A stretch of 43,875 nt of DNA, taken from contig JAGABI010000028.1 of assembly GCA_017614715.1 (NCBI GenBank), positions 1 through 43,875 of the forward strand, written 5' to 3'. Made by a program: the position numbers and the translations under genes. The DNA is from Bacteroidales bacterium. Lineage in GTDB: Bacteria > Bacteroidota > Bacteroidia > Bacteroidales > UBA932. Position 1 is the stretch's first letter, and each line of letters begins with the position of its first letter. Below the pieces are notes generated by a model. It worked only from the letters and a program-made list of their open reading frames with translations, searched no databases and was not told where the DNA came from. This document shows, piece by piece, positions 32,131 to 41,764 of this stretch.

Positions 32131-34188
32131 CTATCCTATGCAGGCACCGTTGGACAGGGGCTCTTCGGGGGAGATGATGCGCATCTTGCCGTCGCTCTGG
32201 CGGGCCATCAAGATCATACCTTTGGACTCGATGCCGCGTATCTTGCGGGGCTGGAGGTTGGCGAGGATGCAGATCTGTTTGCCTACCATCTCTTCCGGGG
32301 TGTAGTATTCGGCGATGCCGGAGACTATCTCGCGCTGGTCCAGTCCGGTGTCTATCTTCAGATGCAGCAGTTTGTCGGTCTTGGGAACTCGCTCCGCCTC
32401 CAGAACGGTTGCGGTGCGGATGTCCATCTTCTCAAAGTCTTCAAAGGTACACTGTTCTTTGGCGGCTTCTGGAGCGCCGGCGGGCGCTGCTGCGGCTTCT
32501 GCAGCTTCGTTGGCCTTTTTGGTATCCTCAAGCTTCTTGAGCTGGAATGCAATCTGCTCGTCCTCTACCTTATTGAAAAGCAGCTCTGCAGCATTAAGCT
32601 GATGGCCGGGGGCGAGGATTTCGCCGCTGCCTACAGCGTCCCACTCGCGGCTGGCCATATTCAGCATCCGGGCCATCTTGTCCATTGAGAACGGCAGGAA
32701 CGGCTCGCATGCTATGGCGATGTTGGCGCATATCTGGATGGCGTTGTAGAGGATGGAAGCGGTGCGGTCCATATCGGTCTTGGCCACCTTCCAGGGCTCG
32801 GTGTCGCTGATATACTTGTTGCCCAGGCGGGCGAGGTTCATCGCCTCTTTGAGGGCCTCGCGGAATCGGTAGTGCTCTATGTTGTCCTCAATTGCGGCCT
32901 TGATGGCGGGAATCTGTCCCATTACCTCCGCGTCAATCGCTTCGGGTTTGACGTTTTGCGGTACGCGACCCTCAAAATACTTGTGGGTGAGCACCACGGC
33001 GCGATTCACAAAGTTGCCCAGGATGGCTACCAACTCGCTGTTGTTGCGCGTCTGGAAGTCTTTCCAGGTAAAGTCGTTGTCCTTGGTCTCCGGTGCGTTG
33101 GCGGTGAGCACGTAGCGCAGCACATCCTGCTGGCCCGGGAACTCTTCCAGATACTCGTGGAGCCATACTGCCCAGTTGCGGGAGGTGGATATTTTGTCGC
33201 CCTCCAGGTTCAGGAACTCATTTGCAGGGACATTGTCGGGGAGGATGTATCCGCCGTAGGCTTTCAGCATGGAGGGGAACACTATGCAGTGGAACACTAT
33301 GTTGTCCTTGCCAATAAAGTGTACCAGTTTGGTTTCGGAATCCTTCCACCACTTCTCCCAACTGTCTGGCAGCAACTCCTTGGTGTTGGAGATGTAGCCG
33401 ATGGGGGCGTCGAACCAGACGTAGAGCACCTTGCCCTCGGCACCTTCTACCGGGACGGGCACGCCCCAGTCGAGGTCGCGGCTCACGGCGCGGGGTTGCA
33501 GGCCGCCGTCCAGCCAGCTCTTGCACTGACCGTAAACGTTGGTTTTCCACTCTTTGTGGTTCTCCAGAATCCACTCGCGCAGCCAGCCCTCATATTTGTC
33601 CAGCGGGAGGTACCAGTGTTTGGTGGCCTTCTTTACCAGCGGGGCGCCGCTGATGGTGGAGTGGGGGTTGATGAGTTCATCAGGGCTGAGGGTTGAGCCG
33701 CACTTCTCGCACTGGTCGCCGTATGCCCGTTCGTTGCCGCACTTGGGGCAGGTACCCATGATATAGCGGTCGGCCAGAAACTGGTGCGCCTGTTCGTCGT
33801 AGTACTGCTCGCTCTCCTTCTCAATGAACTTGCCCTCGTCGTAGAGCTTCTTGAAGAACTCCGACGCTGTCTGCTCGTGGACCTTGCTGGTGGTGCGGGA
33901 GTATATGTCAAAGTTGATTCCGAAGTCGGCAAATGCCTTTTTTATGATGCCGTGATATTTATCCACTATGTCCTGCGGAGTACAACCCTGCTGCAGCGCC
34001 TTGATGGTGATGGGTACGCCGTGCTCGTCGCTGCCGCATACAAAAAGTACATCGCGGCCGCGCATGCGCAGGTACCTCACATAGATGTCGGCGGGCACAT
34101 AAACGCCAGCCAGGTGTCCGATGTGTACAGGTCCGTTTGCGTAGGGAAGCGCACAGGTTACAAGTGTTCTTTTGTAGTCGTTAGCCAT
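32131..34188 (-). CDS. metG: Methionyl-tRNA synthetase
   Basis: 685 residues, the long form. The class I signature [11 protein letters not shown] is at ~16-26, the zinc knuckle CPKCG...CEKCG at ~144-163, and the KMSKS counterpart reads KISTS in [10 protein letters not shown]. The anticodon-binding helical domain follows, then an Ala-rich linker (~545-575) and a C-terminal tRNA-binding (EMAP-II-like) domain beginning at [14 protein letters not shown]. Charges initiator and elongator tRNA-Met. It begins 1 nt after dnaG. Confidence 0.97.
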   Translation of the reverse strand: MANDYKRTLVTCALPYANGPVHIGHLAGVYVPADIYVRYLRMRGRDVLFVCGSDEHGVPITIKALQQGCTPQDIVDKYHGIIKKAFADFGINFDIYSRTTSKVHEQTASEFFKKLYDEGKFIEKESEQYYDEQAHQFLADRYIMGTCPKCGNERAYGDQCEKCGSTLSPDELINPHSTISGAPLVKKATKHWYLPLDKYEGWLREWILENHKEWKTNVYGQCKSWLDGGLQPRAVSRDLDWGVPVPVEGAEGKVLYVWFDAPIGYISNTKELLPDSWEKWWKDSETKLVHFIGKDNIVFHCIVFPSMLKAYGGYILPDNVPANEFLNLEGDKISTSRNWAVWLHEYLEEFPGQQDVLRYVLTANAPETKDNDFTWKDFQTRNNSELVAILGNFVNRAVVLTHKYFEGRVPQNVKPEAIDAEVMGQIPAIKAAIEDNIEHYRFREALKEAMNLARLGNKYISDTEPWKVAKTDMDRTASILYNAIQICANIAIACEPFLPFSMDKMARMLNMASREWDAVGSGEILAPGHQLNAAELLFNKVEDEQIAFQLKKLEDTKKANEAAEAAAAPAGAPEAAKEQCTFEDFEKMDIRTATVLEAERVPKTDKLLHLKIDTGLDQREIVSGIAEYYTPEEMVGKQICILANLQPRKIRGIESKGMILMARQSDGKMRIISPEEPLSNGACIG

Positions 34189-34189
34189 A

Positions 34190-36241
34190 TTAATATTTTT
34201 TTAGTTCTTTTTCCAGTTGTGCCCGTACCTGGGCAAGCATCAGAAAATGCCTCATCATCTCTTTCTGACGGGCGTCGTCGCCCTCCTTTCCCGCCCGGGC
34301 AATCTCTTTCTGCAATTCTGCCTGTTGAAGCCCAACTATGCGCGATTTGTATTGGAGCATAAGCCTGGGCACATCTTTGAACAGGCGGTGTTCTTCGCTG
34401 GTGAGGGAGGCGTTGAAGTTTTTTATTGTGATGGGATGGCTCTCAGAGAGCATCTCGGTGATAAGCTGGAGCACATCCTTGTCGTCGTGAAATGTGAAAT
34501 ATTTGATAACGCGCCCCTGAGTCTCCTCGCAGTTGTCGCCGGGGACCTTCTCCAAGGCGAAGTATTCGTCGTAAACCTTTTTGTAGATGGGATTCTGCAA
34601 AGAAAGGCCATCCTCTTCCATCTGGCTGCGGATATACTGCGAAACGGTCACCTCGGGTATCTTCTCGCCGCCAAAGCTCATGTTGCTCTCCCAGTGGATG
34701 GTGTATTCGCCCCATTTGATGAGCATCTCCACCAGCTCGCGTTCGCACACCGCCAGATATTCGTTGGTGATATTCTTGCTCTCGCGCCTCTGGGGAGTAG
34801 GTTCGTAAGCGTCCGGTTCGGTATATTGAGCCTGGTCTTCCGGAATATAGCCGGCCTCTGCGGCGCTTGCCGGTTCGGGAGCATTTTCGCGGCTGCGGTT
34901 ATAGTTGCTGCGGGCCGCCATCTGCTCACGACGCTTCTGGCGCAGGCGTCGGATCCTCATAAACAGGGAGTCACGCTGCAGGTTGAAGACGCCCGCTACG
35001 GTCTCAATATAGACGTTGCGGGTAATCTCGTCCGGGATTACGGATACCGTCTGCACTATGTCGTTTATCATCTGGGTGCGGCCGTAAATGTCGTTCTCAG
35101 CAATGTCCTGTGAAAGGATATTTATCTTGAAGGTGATGAAATCCTGCTCGTGAGAGGCGATATACTGCTCGATGTCGGCCTTCTCGTTGGCCTGGGCAAA
35201 CGAGTCGGGATCCTCGCCTTGCGGCAGCAACACAATCTTGACTTCCATCCCGGCTTCCAGCACCATGTCGATGCCTCGCATCGACGCCTTGATGCCGGCG
35301 GGATCGCTGTCGTAAATGAATGTAATCCGCTTTGTGAAACGTTTCACCAGGTTGATGTGCCCTTCGGTGAGGGCGGTGCCGCTGGATGCTACCACATTCT
35401 CAATGCCCCGCTGGTGCATGGAGATTACATCGGCATAACCCTCCACCATGATGCATTTGTCCTGGCGGGCAATTGCGTTTTTGGCCTGGAAGAGGCCGTA
35501 CAGGGTGGAGCGGCTCTTGCTGTAAATTATCGATTCAGGGGAGTTGACATACTTTGCCGCCCTCTTCTCTGCCGACATTATGCGCCCGCCAAAGGCGATG
35601 ACTTTGCCGCCGAGCGAATATATGGGGAACATTACCCGCTCGTAAAAGCGGTCGGAGAGGCGGCCGTCGTCGTGTTTGAGGCTCAGGCCGGTCTCCAGCA
35701 GGTATTCCTCCTTATAACCGTTATCCAGGGCAAACTTGGTGAAGGTGTCATAGCCCGACGGGGCATAGCCGAGGCCGAACTTGCGGATGGTCTCATCCGT
35801 AAATCCCCGCTGGCGGAAATATCCCAGGCCAATCATGTGGCTCCGCTCGGGGTCCCAGAGGACCTCCTGATAGAACTTCTGGGCAGCCTCTGTCACAATC
35901 AGCAGGCTGTCGCTGCGCATCCGCTGGGCAGCCTCCTCAGGGGTCTCCTCCTTCTCCACAATCTCAATACCGTATTTCTTGGCGAGATATTTCAATGCCT
36001 CGGGATAGCTGATGTGTTCGTGATCCATCAGAAAAGAGACCACGTTGCCGGAATGGCCGCATGAGAAGCATTTGAATATCTGCTTTGTGGCCGACACGCT
36101 GAGAGAGGGATGGTTGTCCTGATGAAAAGGGCACAGGCCGACATAGTTCGCGCCGGAACGCTTCAGCGTCACGAACTCGCCGATGACCTCCTCGATCCGG
36201 GCGGCATCCATTATCCTCTCTTTTGTGATGTGGTCTATCAT
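34190..36241 (-). CDS. dnaG: DNA primase
   Basis: 683 residues. The N-terminal zinc-binding domain has Cys37, His40, Cys58 and Cys61 (CPFH, CFSC). The RNA-polymerase core contains [10 protein letters not shown] and the Toprim motifs MVEGYADVI and FIYDSDPAG. After ~residue 430 there is a low-complexity linker (~455-500), then a C-terminal helicase-binding region. It makes RNA primers for replication. It follows the HU-like gene by 3 nt in one operon with metG. Confidence 0.96.
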   Translation of the reverse strand: MIDHITKERIMDAARIEEVIGEFVTLKRSGANYVGLCPFHQDNHPSLSVSATKQIFKCFSCGHSGNVVSFLMDHEHISYPEALKYLAKKYGIEIVEKEETPEEAAQRMRSDSLLIVTEAAQKFYQEVLWDPERSHMIGLGYFRQRGFTDETIRKFGLGYAPSGYDTFTKFALDNGYKEEYLLETGLSLKHDDGRLSDRFYERVMFPIYSLGGKVIAFGGRIMSAEKRAAKYVNSPESIIYSKSRSTLYGLFQAKNAIARQDKCIMVEGYADVISMHQRGIENVVASSGTALTEGHINLVKRFTKRITFIYDSDPAGIKASMRGIDMVLEAGMEVKIVLLPQGEDPDSFAQANEKADIEQYIASHEQDFITFKINILSQDIAENDIYGRTQMINDIVQTVSVIPDEITRNVYIETVAGVFNLQRDSLFMRIRRLRQKRREQMAARSNYNRSRENAPEPASAAEAGYIPEDQAQYTEPDAYEPTPQRRESKNITNEYLAVCERELVEMLIKWGEYTIHWESNMSFGGEKIPEVTVSQYIRSQMEEDGLSLQNPIYKKVYDEYFALEKVPGDNCEETQGRVIKYFTFHDDKDVLQLITEMLSESHPITIKNFNASLTSEEHRLFKDVPRLMLQYKSRIVGLQQAELQKEIARAGKEGDDARQKEMMRHFLMLAQVRAQLEKELKKY

Positions 36242-36244
36242 CTC

Positions 36245-36994
36245 TTATTTGCCCAGTATCTGGAGTTCTTCTTTAGTGTATAGCAGGTGGTCCAGCAGAT
36301 TGCTCATCCACGGCAGGTCCTTGAGCAGGGCTACGGCAATCATCAGAAAAATGATGACCACGAAGATAATCAGCAGAATGTCGCCAATCAGCGTGCTCAG
36401 GTGGCTGGGGGCGGGCTCGTCATCTTCGTCTGCTTCTTCTTCCTGCACTGGTTCGGGTACGTGAGCGGATTCGTCAGCAGGCTGTTCAGCGGCGGGTGTG
36501 GCTGCATCGTCCTCCTGCTTAATCCATTTTTCAGTGTCAAGCTCTATCGGTTTGCTGTCTTCCTCCGCATAATCTTCCGGCAACAGGGCGCCGATAGACT
36601 CCTGTCCCGGCACATCGGGATACTCAAAAACGTTGGTATTGCTCACAAAATAATAAATCTTGTGGGCAGAGGAGTGCAGCTGACCCAGGTCACCCAGCTC
36701 AACCGTACGGTTGTCTTCAAGTTCCCCGCTCAGGTCAAGCAAAAACTCCTGAAGCTCGCTTTCTGCATCACTCCCCTCAGGCAGATATTTTGCCAGCCAC
36801 CTGAGGAACATGCCGTCTTCAGGCTTCTGGACAGGGCTGTACAATATCTTGCGATAGGGGGTACGGGCGGTTCCGTCTTCGTTCACCTCATCCGCCACAA
36901 TCTGGGCGGTAAAGACCCCGAGCCCCGGCACAACAATCTCGTCGTTGCGCTGCAGCAGGTCCTTGAGGCACTTGGAAAAGACAGAAATATCCAT
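36245..36994 (-). CDS. HU-CCDC81-like domain membrane protein
   Basis: 249 residues from the ATG at 36994, placed just after the -7 box. Residues 1-~130 resemble the paired HU-like domains of the bacterial CCDC81 family (ISVFSKCLKDLLQRNDEIVVPGLGVF). An acidic Pro-rich linker leads to a membrane helix at ~202-224 and a 25-residue tail. Bacteroidota members often end in a SPOR peptidoglycan-binding domain, which is missing here. A role linking chromosome and envelope has been suggested for the family but is unproven. Confidence 0.65.
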   Translation of the reverse strand: MDISVFSKCLKDLLQRNDEIVVPGLGVFTAQIVADEVNEDGTARTPYRKILYSPVQKPEDGMFLRWLAKYLPEGSDAESELQEFLLDLSGELEDNRTVELGDLGQLHSSAHKIYYFVSNTNVFEYPDVPGQESIGALLPEDYAEEDSKPIELDTEKWIKQEDDAATPAAEQPADESAHVPEPVQEEEADEDDEPAPSHLSTLIGDILLIIFVVIIFLMIAVALLKDLPWMSNLLDHLLYTKEELQILGK

Positions 36995-37012
36995 ACAAAG
37001 TAATGTATCTTG

Positions 37013-37020
37013 CAAAGATA
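37013..37020 (-). promoter_or_regulatory. Candidate -7 element for the HU-like/dnaG/metG operon
   Basis: TATCTTTG on the minus strand, exact TAnnTTTG, 18 nt before the ATG at 36994. No TTG stands at 19-21 nt, so the -33 part is weak or absent. Confidence 0.5.
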
Positions 37021-37035
37021 TTCTTTTTCCGGCTA

Positions 37036-37068
37036 AAAATGAACTTGACCCCAAAATCGGGGTCAAGT
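37036..37068 (-). terminator. Terminator of the outer-membrane protein gene
   Basis: Minus strand 10-bp stem ACTTGACCCC/GGGGTCAAGT (37059-37068 with 37043-37052), 6-nt loop, then TCATTTT. It lies 41 nt past the stop at 37110 and directly ahead of the dnaG-operon promoter. Confidence 0.85.
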
Positions 37069-37109
37069 CTAGATGATGTTATGTGTTGAGTTGAATGTGA
37101 AACTTTCCT

Positions 37110-37769
37110 CTAGAACCGATAGCCGAGTCCCAGCTGAGGGCCGAGTCCGGTCGGGCCAAGGGTGAACTCTGCTACGCCGTAGAGATGGCGGCGGCCAAAA
37201 TGAGTGCCGGCCAGGATTAGCTCAGGAACGACACGGGTGTCAAATAATGGCGCTTCTCCATAGACGAAATAACCGACACCGGCACCTGAATACCACTTCC
37301 AGAAGTCTCTGTTGTACCAGTAATACTTGAGGATGGCGCCCGGAACTATGGCCATATTCTTATAACCGCGTTCGAGTACTTCTGTAACTGTATTAACGTC
37401 GTAGTCCCAGTTCATACCTTCTGTGAAGCCCTTGGGGTGCTGACGGATTTCATAGGTATAGCCATGGGCATTACAGAAGATGGACAGCTCCCAGTTCCTG
37501 TCGATATGCCAGGAGAACATCATCGTAAGATTGGGGTACATCGTTTCTGCTCTTGTCTGCCCGTCGTTCCGCATCTGCATCCACTCGGCATACTCCGCAG
37601 TGCCGGGTTCGGGATCGGTATGAGAATGAATGAGCATCGGATAAGGGATGCCGGTGGATAATTCCAGTGAAAATCTGTGGTCATCTGTAAACGAGGCCTG
37701 CTGAGCATTTGCATCAAGGACCAAGGCTAGAGCGGCCACGACAGAAATCAGTCTAAACGATTTTTTCAT
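37110..37769 (-). CDS. Putative outer-membrane beta-barrel protein
   Basis: 219 residues from the ATG at 37769 (MKKSFRLISVV). A Sec signal peptide ends at about DANAQQ (residue ~22). The rest has alternating aromatic/hydrophobic strands and ends in GLGPQLGLGYRF, with a terminal Phe as in barrel proteins. Family not recognised; it looks like a small porin-fold or OmpW/OmpA-barrel type. No functional hint comes from neighbours. Earlier in-frame starts lie upstream but would bury the signal peptide. Confidence 0.65.
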   Translation of the reverse strand: MKKSFRLISVVAALALVLDANAQQASFTDDHRFSLELSTGIPYPMLIHSHTDPEPGTAEYAEWMQMRNDGQTRAETMYPNLTMMFSWHIDRNWELSIFCNAHGYTYEIRQHPKGFTEGMNWDYDVNTVTEVLERGYKNMAIVPGAILKYYWYNRDFWKWYSGAGVGYFVYGEAPLFDTRVVPELILAGTHFGRRHLYGVAEFTLGPTGLGPQLGLGYRF

Positions 37770-37841
37770 AGCAATAGATTGTGCGCTTTTCACAGAGTTA
37801 AATGCACAACACTGCAAAATATAACCTCCCCCCCTCAAATC

Positions 37842-37994
37842 GCAAAAAAAGCGGGCGGCATCGCTGCCGTCCGCCTGGCTCCCGCTGAACTCGAAAAATT
37901 GAACCGCATTTGGCGCGACTTCCGCAAAGTCGTGCAGTTCATCGACGATAATAAAGTTTGGCTGATGCCGTTACTTGAACGGGTTAAGTCTTGA
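37842..37994 (+). other. Unidentified ORF segment at the core/element junction
   Basis: The plus frame from 37842 to the TGA at 37992-37994 reads like a protein C-terminus (APAELEKLNRIWRDFRKVV, then WLMPLLERVKS). It has no credible start, overlaps the 3' end of the minus-strand gene by 24 nt and contains the terminator above. It may be a gene remnant or chance. Confidence 0.2.
37844..37874 (-). terminator. Terminator at the left edge of the mobile element
   Basis: Minus strand stem GCGGACGGCA/TGCCGCCCGC (37865-37874 with 37851-37860, one G-U pair), tetraloop GCGA, then TTTTTTT (37844-37850). It could end the immunity-like gene at 37971-38423, or a lost gene of the original locus. Confidence 0.8.
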
Positions 37995-38423
37995 TAATAT
38001 CGATTTCTTCTTTTCCTTAATACGGAATAGTTCTTCTGCTTGCCTTATCAAGTCTGGTAAATAGGACTGGTCGATACTAAAGCCAAATTGTACATATTCA
38101 CTATATGGTATATGTCCATCGCGTACCTCAACATCAATAATACCATTTTCCCTCATAGTAAGAGTCACGGAGCCACCCCATTCTGAATTAAGATGAGCCA
38201 CCCCCTCTAACTTACTGTACATCTCTTTTAACTTATCGACAAAATACGGACAGCATCTAATTGTAAGTTCCCACTTGTTTTCAGAGAAAACAGTCCACCC
38301 GTTAGACTGATATCGAAGTATAGCCTGAAAATTAGAATCGTACTCTTCAAACTCCTTCTCGTCGTCGTGGTACAATTCAAACTTTGCGGTCAAATCAGCA
38401 TTCTCTATGGTAAATCGCGCCAT
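37971..38423 (-). CDS. Hypothetical protein, possibly WapI-type immunity family
   Basis: 150 residues, no signal peptide or membrane helix, acidic N-terminal half and a basic tail (KEKKKSILSRLNPFK). Strand-rich centre with GWTVFSENKWELTI and DVEVRDGHIPYSEYVQFGF, then DQSYLPDLIRQAEELF. The last segment resembles the end of WapI-like immunity proteins, but the match is by eye and weak. Base composition is more AT-rich than the core genes to the left, so I place it in the mobile element. No toxin is adjacent. Confidence 0.5.
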   Translation of the reverse strand: MARFTIENADLTAKFELYHDDEKEFEEYDSNFQAILRYQSNGWTVFSENKWELTIRCCPYFVDKLKEMYSKLEGVAHLNSEWGGSVTLTMRENGIIDVEVRDGHIPYSEYVQFGFSIDQSYLPDLIRQAEELFRIKEKKKSILSRLNPFK

Positions 38424-38443
38424 ACTGACATTGATTGTTTACA

Positions 38444-38451
38444 CAAATGTA
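38444..38451 (-). promoter_or_regulatory. Candidate -7 element for the immunity-like gene
   Basis: TACATTTG on the minus strand, exact TAnnTTTG, 20 nt before the ATG at 38423. No well-spaced TTG is seen. Confidence 0.45.
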
Positions 38452-38559
38452 ACAAAAAATATACAGGTGGAGACGGGAATAATGCTGTGCTCCACTTCCC
38501 GCATATCGTTGAGGTCTTAACCCCCACCCCCACACCCGTTTATTGTTGTTTTCCGTAAG

Positions 38560-38640
38560 TGTAATCCCATAAAAACGGGATTACAAAAAGCACCCCCATC
38601 TATATGACGAACAGATGCTCGTATTGGTTTTGTCTGTTCG
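38560..38640. repeat. Two perfect inverted repeats upstream of the replication genes
   Basis: TGTAATCCC/GGGATTACA (38560-38568 with 38577-38585; 8-nt loop) and CGAACAGA/TCTGTTCG (38608-38615 with 38633-38640; 17-nt loop). They lie in the 289-bp spacer 38424-38712, which also has a C-rich run at 38521-38537 and no credible gene. An origin, or operators for the replication genes, are possible roles. Confidence 0.6.
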
Positions 38641-38712
38641 GTAGTGTATTTATTTCGTTACTACTCTTGACTTTTCTACTTGACCTACCTATTTATTTAG
38701 AAAACGATTAGT

Positions 38713-38913
38713 ATGAAGAGAAAACGACTTTACAGAGAATTGGACGAGGCGACCAAGCAGAAGATATCCGCAGGCAGCCGCGGCAAGAAAAAGACCGAAG
38801 TCCATAAGCAACACATCAGCGAAGCCATGAAGCGTTACTGGCGAACCATTCCGCACCGACCCGATGCGGATGACAATAACGATGTTCAACCAACTAACGA
38901 TGCGGTACAATGA
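38713..38913 (+). CDS. Small NUMOD3-like protein of the mobile element
   Basis: 66 residues, very basic in its first 45. The pattern DEATKQKISAGSRGKKKT followed by HKQHISEAMKRYW resembles NUMOD3 DNA-binding repeats found in homing endonucleases and in small proteins of Bacteroidota mobile elements. The last 20 residues are polar and acidic. It ends inside the replication gene, so the two are transcribed together. A DNA-binding helper role for replication or mobilisation is plausible, not shown. Confidence 0.6.
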   Translation: MKRKRLYRELDEATKQKISAGSRGKKKTEVHKQHISEAMKRYWRTIPHRPDADDNNDVQPTNDAVQ

Positions 38914-39766
38914 AAACAATGAGATTGTCATCGACGAGTTGAAACTTTGCTACCTTGCAGACAGAGAGCAGCTGGCCTGCCTTTCATCTGTTGAGGTCGG
39001 TGAGACGGTCGTAATCGACCGTTACTTATTCTATCGGTTCCTCAATGAGAGGTTCCGATATTGCTTTAATGTGGTCGAGGATGGAGAGTCGGTCGCTCAG
39101 TTGAAATTTGGTCACTATACAGACCAAGAGGATGCACCTCTGTATGTATATCTCAAGGTAATGAACCCCGTACTATATGATGCCGGCAGGCTTAAACGAT
39201 TATTGTCGTTGCCGGAGGCGATGGGAATGGTTTTCAATAACTTCACCGAGGTTGATTTGGCTCTGGACGGCGGGCTGAATTTTCCTTCCCTGATAAAGCG
39301 ACTGATGCGAGACAAGACCATTACGACCATCATCAACGGCAAGGCGGTCAGGGGCAGAAAGGGTGTTCTTCAGGGCCTCTGCTTCGAGTACTCTACCACA
39401 CTGGACCGACTATGCCATCCGTCAGTTACCATAAAGCAGAAGAAAGCCATAGCGAACAGATGCAGGGGTATATCTGTCCAAGCATACGACAAGAAAGCAG
39501 AAATCGATAACCACTCCGATAAACAGTATATCCTTGACCATTATAGCAATCCAAAGAGGTTGTATCGGCTCGAAATCCGCCTCTACTATCAGGAACTAAA
39601 GGACTTTTTTACCTTAAGCAAGGTATATCCAATGCCGGAGGCTCTCTTTGATGCAAACTTCATCCGTGGAATGTTCTACTACCATCTGTCAACGGTCATC
39701 CGTTTCACGCGGGGCCGCCGCAAACTTGATTGGGAGACCCTCATTAAGTGCAATGGCAAGGTATAG
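38882..39766 (+). CDS. Phage/plasmid gene II/X-like replication initiator
   Basis: About 294 residues from the ATG at 38882; starts at 38864 and 38900 are also possible. Features shared with gene II/X-type rolling-circle initiators are the central VQAYDKKAEID motif, the following KRLYRLEIRLYYQELKDF segment and FTEVDLALD earlier. The nicking Tyr cannot be assigned with certainty. It would start replication of an excised circular form. It overlaps the NUMOD3-like gene by 32 nt. Behind it lies an origin-like block. Confidence 0.6.
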   Translation: MFNQLTMRYNENNEIVIDELKLCYLADREQLACLSSVEVGETVVIDRYLFYRFLNERFRYCFNVVEDGESVAQLKFGHYTDQEDAPLYVYLKVMNPVLYDAGRLKRLLSLPEAMGMVFNNFTEVDLALDGGLNFPSLIKRLMRDKTITTIINGKAVRGRKGVLQGLCFEYSTTLDRLCHPSVTIKQKKAIANRCRGISVQAYDKKAEIDNHSDKQYILDHYSNPKRLYRLEIRLYYQELKDFFTLSKVYPMPEALFDANFIRGMFYYHLSTVIRFTRGRRKLDWETLIKCNGKV

Positions 39767-39791
39767 AATAACAATAACCCCTGTCACTGCA

Positions 39792-39922
39792 TTTTTTCTT
39801 GCTTTGAGCGAGCAAAAAACGGCATCCTATCGCTCTCTGTGTCAATAGTGACTTTGTATCACTTTAATACACAAAAGAAGGTGATACACCGCACTCGAAT
39901 GTATCACCTTATGACTTTGTAT
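39792..39922. repeat. Origin-like repeat block behind the replication gene
   Basis: An A/T-flanked palindrome TTGCT/AGCAA (core 39799-39815, within T6 and A6 runs) is followed by a perfect 11-bp stem AAGGTGATACA/TGTATCACCTT (39878-39888 with 39900-39910; loop of 11). TGACTTTGTAT occurs on both sides (39849-39859 and 39912-39922), and TGTATCAC occurs twice directly and once inverted. This is typical of an origin or a Rep-binding site. The stem may instead be a two-way terminator between convergent genes. Confidence 0.55.
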
Positions 39923-39945
39923 TAAAAGGGATGAGTTATCAGGAA

Positions 39946-40740
39946 TCAGTGCGTTGTAAATTTACAATTAGGATAGTTAGAGCATCCATAGAAACTACCA
40001 TAACGCCCACTCCTCAAGATAAGGGTTCCACCGCACCTTGGACACACCCCCGATGATACCTGCTGCTGATAATCTCTTTTAGCGGCATAGATGTTTTGGA
40101 CATGTGTTCTACTATCTACCACTTCTCGAACATTCTTTTCAGTAAGCCGCTTAAGTATGTCGTTTACCTCAAGCGATGAAAGAACTTGGGTTTGATATTG
40201 CCGAATCGTCGTTATCAAATCATTATCATAAACAACATGATTGTTAGATTCCACTTTACTCAAATCAGCACTACCAGTAAAGACGACAATCGGGACAATC
40301 TTAAGATGACGCCATTCGGACAGATTCTTCTTTATCTCGTAGAGATGTCCAAGTGCCTGTCTAACGGGGTTATAAAAATGGTTTTTAGTGATGTGGGTAT
40401 ATGTTTTATACCATTTTCGACTATATCGAACATCCGTAGCTATGATTTGAGTCCATTGTTGCCGTTTATCGTCACCATATATTTCCCCACGATAATTCTT
40501 CGTCTCTATAACAAACAATCCATATGGCGATACTACAACATGGTCAATCTGTGTGGTCCCTTTATCTGTTTTCAGCACAATATCATCAAGAACATGATAA
40601 GCACTTGGCAGTTGAGATAGTAGCTCATGAACATGGCTCTCGCCCCTCTTCCCTTTCTGTTCAGGCGAATTATACCACCACCTATATATGATGAGACCCA
40701 GTAATGCAATGGTAATAATGATGTATAACATTGAGGTCAT
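39946..40740 (-). CDS. NERD nuclease-related protein with C4 zinc finger
   Basis: 264 residues. An N-terminal membrane helix (~4-22) is followed by a NERD domain (~30-150): GKRGESHVHELLSQL, TTQIDHVVVSPYGLFVIETKN and NPVRQALGHL; the D and E-T-K residues fit a PD-(D/E)XK-like core. At ~230-262 is a topoisomerase-type zinc finger, CPRCGGTLILR...GSFYGCSNYPNC. The combination suggests a membrane-tethered DNA-acting nuclease carried by the element, perhaps defensive. Activity is not demonstrated. Confidence 0.85.
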   Translation of the reverse strand: MTSMLYIIITIALLGLIIYRWWYNSPEQKGKRGESHVHELLSQLPSAYHVLDDIVLKTDKGTTQIDHVVVSPYGLFVIETKNYRGEIYGDDKRQQWTQIIATDVRYSRKWYKTYTHITKNHFYNPVRQALGHLYEIKKNLSEWRHLKIVPIVVFTGSADLSKVESNNHVVYDNDLITTIRQYQTQVLSSLEVNDILKRLTEKNVREVVDSRTHVQNIYAAKRDYQQQVSSGVCPRCGGTLILRSGRYGSFYGCSNYPNCKFTTH

Positions 40741-40758
40741 ATAATGTAGTGAGAAGGC

Positions 40759-40983
40759 CTATGAGCGTCTTGTCGATGTTACAATCAAGCCCCTGCGAAT
40801 GACACATCTGTCGTTTCGATAGGGCTTCTCTTCGGTGATGTTGAGGTTCTTCAGGTAAGTGTATGAGACTCCGATGTCATCTTTCGACCAGTGGTCGGTC
40901 AGGGCCTTAAGGTTGCCGTAGTAGTAGTGCCGCCCATCTTTCTCAAGATGCACGACGGCGCGTTCCTGCTTCTTCTTTTCCAT
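40759..40983 (-). CDS. Small hypothetical protein of the mobile element
   Basis: 74 residues, basic, with HLEKDGRHYYYGNLKALTDHW near the N-terminus and GVSYTYLKNL in the middle, resembling a small DNA-binding or Arc-sized fold without a clear match. It is divergent from the small serine recombinase and ends 18 nt before the NERD start on the same strand. A regulator of the recombinase is conceivable. Function unknown. Confidence 0.55.
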   Translation of the reverse strand: MEKKKQERAVVHLEKDGRHYYYGNLKALTDHWSKDDIGVSYTYLKNLNITEEKPYRNDRCVIRRGLIVTSTRRS

Positions 40984-41052
40984 GTTTCGTTACACGAATT
41001 ATACTCAAAATTAGTAAAACGCTGCAAATATTCAAAATTTGCCATATAAAAG

Positions 41053-41083
41053 TTGCATATATTAAATTATAGCTGTATATTAG
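41053..41083 (+). promoter_or_regulatory. Candidate promoter of the small serine recombinase
   Basis: TTG (41053-41055), 20-nt spacer, TATATTAG (41076-41083), one mismatch from TAnnTTTG. The ATG at 41132 is 48 nt downstream. Confidence 0.55.
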
Positions 41084-41131
41084 CTTCTGTAATAACAGAT
41101 AGGTCATCATATTAGTAAAAACGCTAACGCT

Positions 41132-41764
41132 ATGGAAAAGGTCGTCATTATTGCACGGGTCAGCACCGATAAACAAGAGTATCAAAGACAGGTCAATGAA
41201 TTGACTGACTATTGCACCAAGGTCGGATGGAGCGTGGAGGCCGTGTTCTGCAACAAGGTCAGCGGAGCGAAGCGGATGGAGGAGCGTTCCGAGATTATGG
41301 ACCTCATCAACTATGTGAAGTCAAATGACATCGACAAGGTGGTCTGCCTCGAAATTAGCCGCCTTGGAAGGAACACACTCGAAGCACTGCGAGTAATACA
41401 ATACCTCAACGAGAACGGCGTATCTCTCTATGTTAAGAACTACAATTTGGAGACCCTCACCGACGGCAAGGTCAACCCCGTCGCTTCCCTCATCTGCACA
41501 ATCCTGCTCGAAATCTCCTCGATGGAGCGACTTACCATCAAGGAGAGGATGTCGAGCGGGAGGGACCAATACATCGCCAAGTGCCGCAAAGAGGGCATCA
41601 AGATGGGCCGTCCCGCCACCTATAGGAAATCGGTCGATGCCTATAAGCAGCAGTATCAGAAAGAGCTAGCGTTACTGAAGAAAGGTATAAGCTTGAGGAA
41701 CATCAATGCCATTACGGGCACGAGCGTGAATACTATCCGCAAACTCAAGGCGTCAATCCTGTAA
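41132..41764 (+). CDS. Small serine recombinase (resolvase/invertase)
   Basis: 210 residues. The catalytic domain starts at once: IIARVSTDKQEYQRQ with nucleophile Ser11, then VVCLEISRLGRNTLEAL with the conserved Arg residues and MERLTIKERMSSGRDQ in the long E helix. The C-terminal ~50 residues form a helix-turn-helix (KKGISLRNINAITGTSVNTIRKL). It could resolve multimers of the element or invert a nearby segment. No inverted crossover sites are evident around it. Confidence 0.92.
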   Translation: MEKVVIIARVSTDKQEYQRQVNELTDYCTKVGWSVEAVFCNKVSGAKRMEERSEIMDLINYVKSNDIDKVVCLEISRLGRNTLEALRVIQYLNENGVSLYVKNYNLETLTDGKVNPVASLICTILLEISSMERLTIKERMSSGRDQYIAKCRKEGIKMGRPATYRKSVDAYKQQYQKELALLKKGISLRNINAITGTSVNTIRKLKASIL

